From CADEED01 sp043747835 (GTDB lineage Bacteria; Pseudomonadota; Gammaproteobacteria; Steroidobacterales; Steroidobacteraceae), in contig JAYTOK010000086.1 in the NCBI GenBank assembly GCA_043747835.1, positions 1 to 64,000 of the forward strand: a stretch of DNA of 64,000 bases, in the 5' to 3' direction. The notes below the pieces were generated by a model that did no database searches, was not told where the DNA came from, and saw only the letters and a list, made by a program, of their open reading frames with translations. A program made the position numbers and the translations under genes. Below, piece after piece: positions 61,400 to 64,000 of this stretch; within the stretch, counting starts at the first letter, position 1; every line of letters starts with the position of its first letter.

Positions 61400-62161
61400 T
61401 TACATCCCTTCGGTGACTCCGAGCTCGTGCAGGATCTTCACGCGCAACGCCTGCGCTTCCGGCGCCGACACCTTGCGCGGGTGCGCGAACGGCACGTCGA
61501 ACGACGCCTGGATGCGCGCGGGCCGTGGCGACAACACGAGAACGCGATCGGCCAGGTGGATGGCCTCCTCGACGTCGTGCGTGATCAGCATGACAGTGTG
61601 TTTTTCCTTCGCGAGGATGCGCAGCAACTCGTTCTGCATGCGCAGGCTCATCAACGCGTCGAGCGCCGAGAACGGCTCGTCCATGTAGAGAATCTCGGGC
61701 TTCACGACGAGCGCGCGCGCGATCTCGCAGCGCTTCAACATGCCGCCCGAGAGCTCGTGCGGATAGTTGTTCTCGAAGCCCTTGAGGCCCACGAGTTCGG
61801 CGTAGTCGTGCGCGAGCGCCTCGCGGTTCGGCAGCTCGTCGGGCAGGCCGAACAGCAGGTTCTGCCGCACGGTGAGCCACGGGAACACGGAACCCTGTTG
61901 CGTGATCATCACGCCGTTCTTGTTCGGCGCGAGTCGCGGCTTGCCGTTCACGAGCACCGCGCCTGCGTCCGGCGCGAGGAATCCCGCGATGATGTTCATG
62001 AGCGTCGTCTTGCCGCAGCCGGAGGGGCCGACAATCGCGACGAACTCGCCGTCGCTCAGCTCGAAGTCCAGGCCCGCGATCACCTCGAGCCGACCTTTGT
62101 CCGTCGGGAATCCCTTCACGACGTTTTCGATCCTGACTTTCACCGGCGTATCAGTGCGCAT
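61400..62161 (-). CDS. ABC transporter ATPase, NitT/TauT type
   Basis: A 253-residue ATPase like NrtD/SsuB. Walker A is VGPSGCGKTTLMN (near residue 43), the signature is ELSGGMLKRCEIARAL (near 140) with Met-Leu-Lys in place of the common Met-x-Gln, Walker B is ILYMDEPFSALD (near 163), and the switch His is in LITHDVEEA. Its start overlaps the end of the permease gene by 11 bases. The pair looks like a nitrate, sulfonate or similar anion importer, but the substrate is unknown. Confidence 0.88.
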   Translation of the reverse strand: MRTDTPVKVRIENVVKGFPTDKGRLEVIAGLDFELSDGEFVAIVGPSGCGKTTLMNIIAGFLAPDAGAVLVNGKPRLAPNKNGVMITQQGSVFPWLTVRQNLLFGLPDELPNREALAHDYAELVGLKGFENNYPHELSGGMLKRCEIARALVVKPEILYMDEPFSALDALMSLRMQNELLRILAKEKHTVMLITHDVEEAIHLADRVLVLSPRPARIQASFDVPFAHPRKVSAPEAQALRVKILHELGVTEGM

Positions 62162-62909
62162 AGCGCCACCGCACGTTCTTCATGCGTTCGAGCAATCGCA
62201 TGCTGCCGTCGAGCATCAGGCCGATCAGTCCGATGATGATCATGCCGGCGAAGACGAGGTCGTAGCGATTGCCCGCGTTGCGCGCGTCCATGATCATGAA
62301 GCCGAGCCCTGACTCCAGCGCAACCATCTCCGCGGCCACGACGACGAGCCAAGCGACGCCGAGACCGATGCGCATGCCGATGATGATGTCCGGCAAGGTC
62401 GCCGGAAACACCACTTGCCGGAAGAACTTGGCGCGCGGCACACCGAAGTTCTCCGCCGCGCGCAGGTATCGCTTTTCGATCGTGTGCACGCCGGAAGTCG
62501 TCTGCACGATCATCGGAAACACCGAGGCGATGAAGATGAGGTAGATAGGCGATGCGTTGCCGACGCCGAACCACAGGATCGAGATCGGGATCCAGGCGAT
62601 CGGCGAGATCGGCCGCAGGATCTGGAAGATCGGGTTCAGCGTGACGAATGCGCCGCGCACGCGGCCCATCCACAGGCCGAGCGGGATCGCGAGGACGACC
62701 GCGATGCCGAAGCCGATGCCGACTCGCATCAGCGAGGCGCCGATGTGTTCCCAAAGCGTGCCGTCCTCCGCGAGCTCGACCGCCCCTCTCACGACCTTGT
62801 CGGGCGGCGGGAAGATGACGCTCTCGGTTAGGTGCACCACGAGCCACCAGATGCTGATGAGGATCGTCGCCACCACAATGGATGGCCACGTTGATCTGAA
62901 TCTGTTCAT
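62151..62909 (-). CDS. ABC transporter permease, NitT/TauT type
   Basis: A 252-residue binding-protein-dependent permease with six membrane segments. The start at 62909 overlaps the cupredoxin gene stop by 4 bases. LRPISPIAWIPISILWFGVGNAS (in parts, near residue 105) and the EAA loop ENFGVPRAKFFRQVVFPATLPDI (in parts, near 155) match nitrate/taurine permeases. The C-terminus WRYAH overlaps the ATPase gene. Confidence 0.88.
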   Translation of the reverse strand: MNRFRSTWPSIVVATILISIWWLVVHLTESVIFPPPDKVVRGAVELAEDGTLWEHIGASLMRVGIGFGIAVVLAIPLGLWMGRVRGAFVTLNPIFQILRPISPIAWIPISILWFGVGNASPIYLIFIASVFPMIVQTTSGVHTIEKRYLRAAENFGVPRAKFFRQVVFPATLPDIIIGMRIGLGVAWLVVVAAEMVALESGLGFMIMDARNAGNRYDLVFAGMIIIGLIGLMLDGSMRLLERMKNVRWRYAH

Positions 62910-63340
62910 TGTTGTTTCTTCTCTCGCCACTCACGCAATCGCCAACGAATCTTCTGCCAGGGCCAAACCGGCGCCGGCTCGACTTCCACCGTCATCTGTC
63001 CGCTCGCGTGCGCCGTGCACGCGAAGTCGTAACTCGACGCTTGCTCGAACGGCAGCCGGAAACTCTGCCCCGGCATCAGGATCGTGGGACCGAACACCTG
63101 CGGCACGTCGTCCAGATTGCGCAGCAGCAGCACGTCGTTGAGTCCCAGCGTCAGAGTGATCTTCGAAGGCAGGATCTCGACTTTGTCGCCTGCCATGCGC
63201 CGCGCATACGTCCCTTTCGGGATCTCGAACAATTCATCGCGGGTCGACCCGTGGATCGGCGCGAATCCCGTCCATCCCACCGCGACGACGACAGCCAGAA
63301 TCAACGGCGACGCCAAAAGCCACGCGCGCTGACGAGTCAC
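62906..63340 (-). CDS. Membrane-anchored cupredoxin-like protein
   Basis: A 144-residue protein with an N-terminal membrane anchor (AWLLASPLILAVVVAVGWTG, about 5-24) and one cupredoxin domain. The copper loop CTAHASGQM (near residue 108) carries Cys, His and Met. The first ligand, usually His in an NxDxxxHxF stretch, is replaced: RNLDDVPQVFGP has Gln. It may bind copper with Gln as in stellacyanin-like sites, or not at all. It is coupled by 4-base overlaps to both SCO and the permease gene, so copper handling and transport are linked in this operon. Confidence 0.75.
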   Translation of the reverse strand: MTRQRAWLLASPLILAVVVAVGWTGFAPIHGSTRDELFEIPKGTYARRMAGDKVEILPSKITLTLGLNDVLLLRNLDDVPQVFGPTILMPGQSFRLPFEQASSYDFACTAHASGQMTVEVEPAPVWPWQKIRWRLREWREKKQQ

Positions 63341-63936
63341 GTTCGCAGCAGGATCCTGAGATCGTGCACGAAGTCGTCGCTCGGGTGCCCGTACGGCATG
63401 ACCGCGCGCAGTCCGCCCTTGCGATCGATCAGGTAGATGGACGACGAGTGCCCGATCGTATAGCTGCCGTCGGGGGATACGTTCTTCGAGGAAGAGATGC
63501 CCCAGTTCTTCTGCGCCGCGTCGATCTGCGCGCGCGTGCCGACGCCGCCGATGAAGGTCGGGTCGAACGACGCGAGGTACTTCTTCATATGCGCTTCGGT
63601 GTCGCGTTCCGGATCGACGGTGACGTAGATCACTTGCACGTTGCTTGCGTCCGCGCCGAGCTTCTTGCGCGCGCCCGCGAGCGTCGCGAGCGTGATCGGA
63701 CAGACCTCGCCGCAGTTGCTGAAGCCGAACGCGACGAGCACGGCCTTGCCCCTGAAGCGCGCGAGATCGATGGGTTGACCATCCGTGCCCTGTAGTTTGA
63801 GCGCGGGCGCAGGCATCACGGGGCTCAGCACACCGGCCTTGAGAGCGGGGGCCGGCGCGGGCGTCGTCACGGGCGCCGCCGCTTGCGCGGGCGCCAGCGA
63901 CACGGCTAACAACAACGGCGCGAGCAGTCGCATCAC
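63337..63936 (-). CDS. SCO1/SenC family copper chaperone
   Basis: A 199-residue exported thioredoxin-fold protein of the SCO family, which delivers copper to CuA sites or acts as a thiol reductant. After a signal peptide (about 1-20) and an Ala/Pro-rich linker, the copper site CGEVCP (near residue 75) and the ligand His in YTIGHSSSIYLID (near 162) are intact, with VTVDPERDT between. It starts at GTG 63936 or ATG 63933, overlapping the end of the upstream gene. Confidence 0.9.
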   Translation of the reverse strand: MMRLLAPLLLAVSLAPAQAAAPVTTPAPAPALKAGVLSPVMPAPALKLQGTDGQPIDLARFRGKAVLVAFGFSNCGEVCPITLATLAGARKKLGADASNVQVIYVTVDPERDTEAHMKKYLASFDPTFIGGVGTRAQIDAAQKNWGISSSKNVSPDGSYTIGHSSSIYLIDRKGGLRAVMPYGHPSDDFVHDLRILLRT

Positions 63937-64000
63937 AGCGCGATGCTCGCGGCCATGGCGTTCTTCGTGAACCGCTCTTCCATGTACGTTTCGTAAGCGA
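63933..64000 (-). CDS. C-terminal end of a gene cut by the right edge
   Basis: The last 21 codons and the stop of a minus-strand gene are visible, reading AYETYMEERFTKNAMAASIAL. The stop overlaps the SCO gene start, so it is the upstream member of the same operon. The fragment is too short to assign. A substrate-binding protein for the ABC transporter or a copper enzyme would both fit the context. Confidence 0.5.
   Translation of the reverse strand, partial: AYETYMEERFTKNAMAASIAL

Overview
The window is GC-rich chromosomal DNA from a free-living gammaproteobacterium. The core gene order points to the Xanthomonadales/Nevskiales side of the class: ponA divergent from pilMNOPQ-aroK-aroB-dgt; rdgB-hemW-rpmE; yicC-gmk-rpoZ-spoT-ridA-recG. 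A TonB-dependent carbohydrate locus and tryptophan-halogenase-like genes fit this. Placement below class level is inference. No rRNA gene, tRNA gene, insertion sequence, prophage or CRISPR array could be supported.

Layout. 0-9.3 kb: a truncated Cys-rich secreted protein at the left edge, an RND efflux pump (permease plus adaptor), a DUF4139-type protein, a membrane-anchored anti-sigma-like protein and a membrane metallophosphoesterase. 9.3-14.8 kb: a YbbA/YbbP-type ABC exporter head-to-head with a TesA-type GDSL esterase, then a FadD-type acyl-CoA ligase. 14.8-18.5 kb: a lower-GC island with three DUF6502-like regulator-type proteins and one secreted DUF5666-like protein ending in seven 8-residue repeats; this is the least explained part of the window. 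18.5-29.9 kb: dgt, aroB, aroK, pilQPONM, a c-di-GMP-I (GEMM-I) riboswitch in the pilM leader, ponA and a conserved hypothetical gene. 29.9-33.5 kb: citrate synthase, an M48 lipoprotein protease, and ribosomal protein L31 with a good promoter, a strong terminator and consensus DnaA boxes upstream. 33.5-45.3 kb: hemW, rdgB, rph and a PP2C phosphatase on the minus strand; yicC, gmk, rpoZ, spoT, ridA, recG, a Fur-box-preceded tonB and ubiA on the plus strand.

45.3-60.1 kb is accessory metabolism: two flavin-dependent halogenase-like paralogues, one apparently without the catalytic residues, then a galactan-use locus. Its genes form a coherent route. A TonB-dependent receptor and a GH53 endo-galactanase act at the cell surface or periplasm, GH2 releases galactose, an SSS symporter imports it, a Gfo/Idh galactose dehydrogenase oxidises it, and DgoK and DgoA finish the De Ley-Doudoroff pathway to pyruvate and glyceraldehyde-3-phosphate. 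A FadR-type GntR regulator lies upstream. No lactonase or galactonate dehydratase is visible.

60.2-64 kb holds an OmpA-family protein and the end of an operon (truncated gene, SCO, cupredoxin-like protein, NitT/TauT-type ABC permease and ATPase) of unknown substrate. Many long ORFs antisense to real genes are GC-content artefacts and are omitted. All family calls are from reading the translations by eye; no database search was run.
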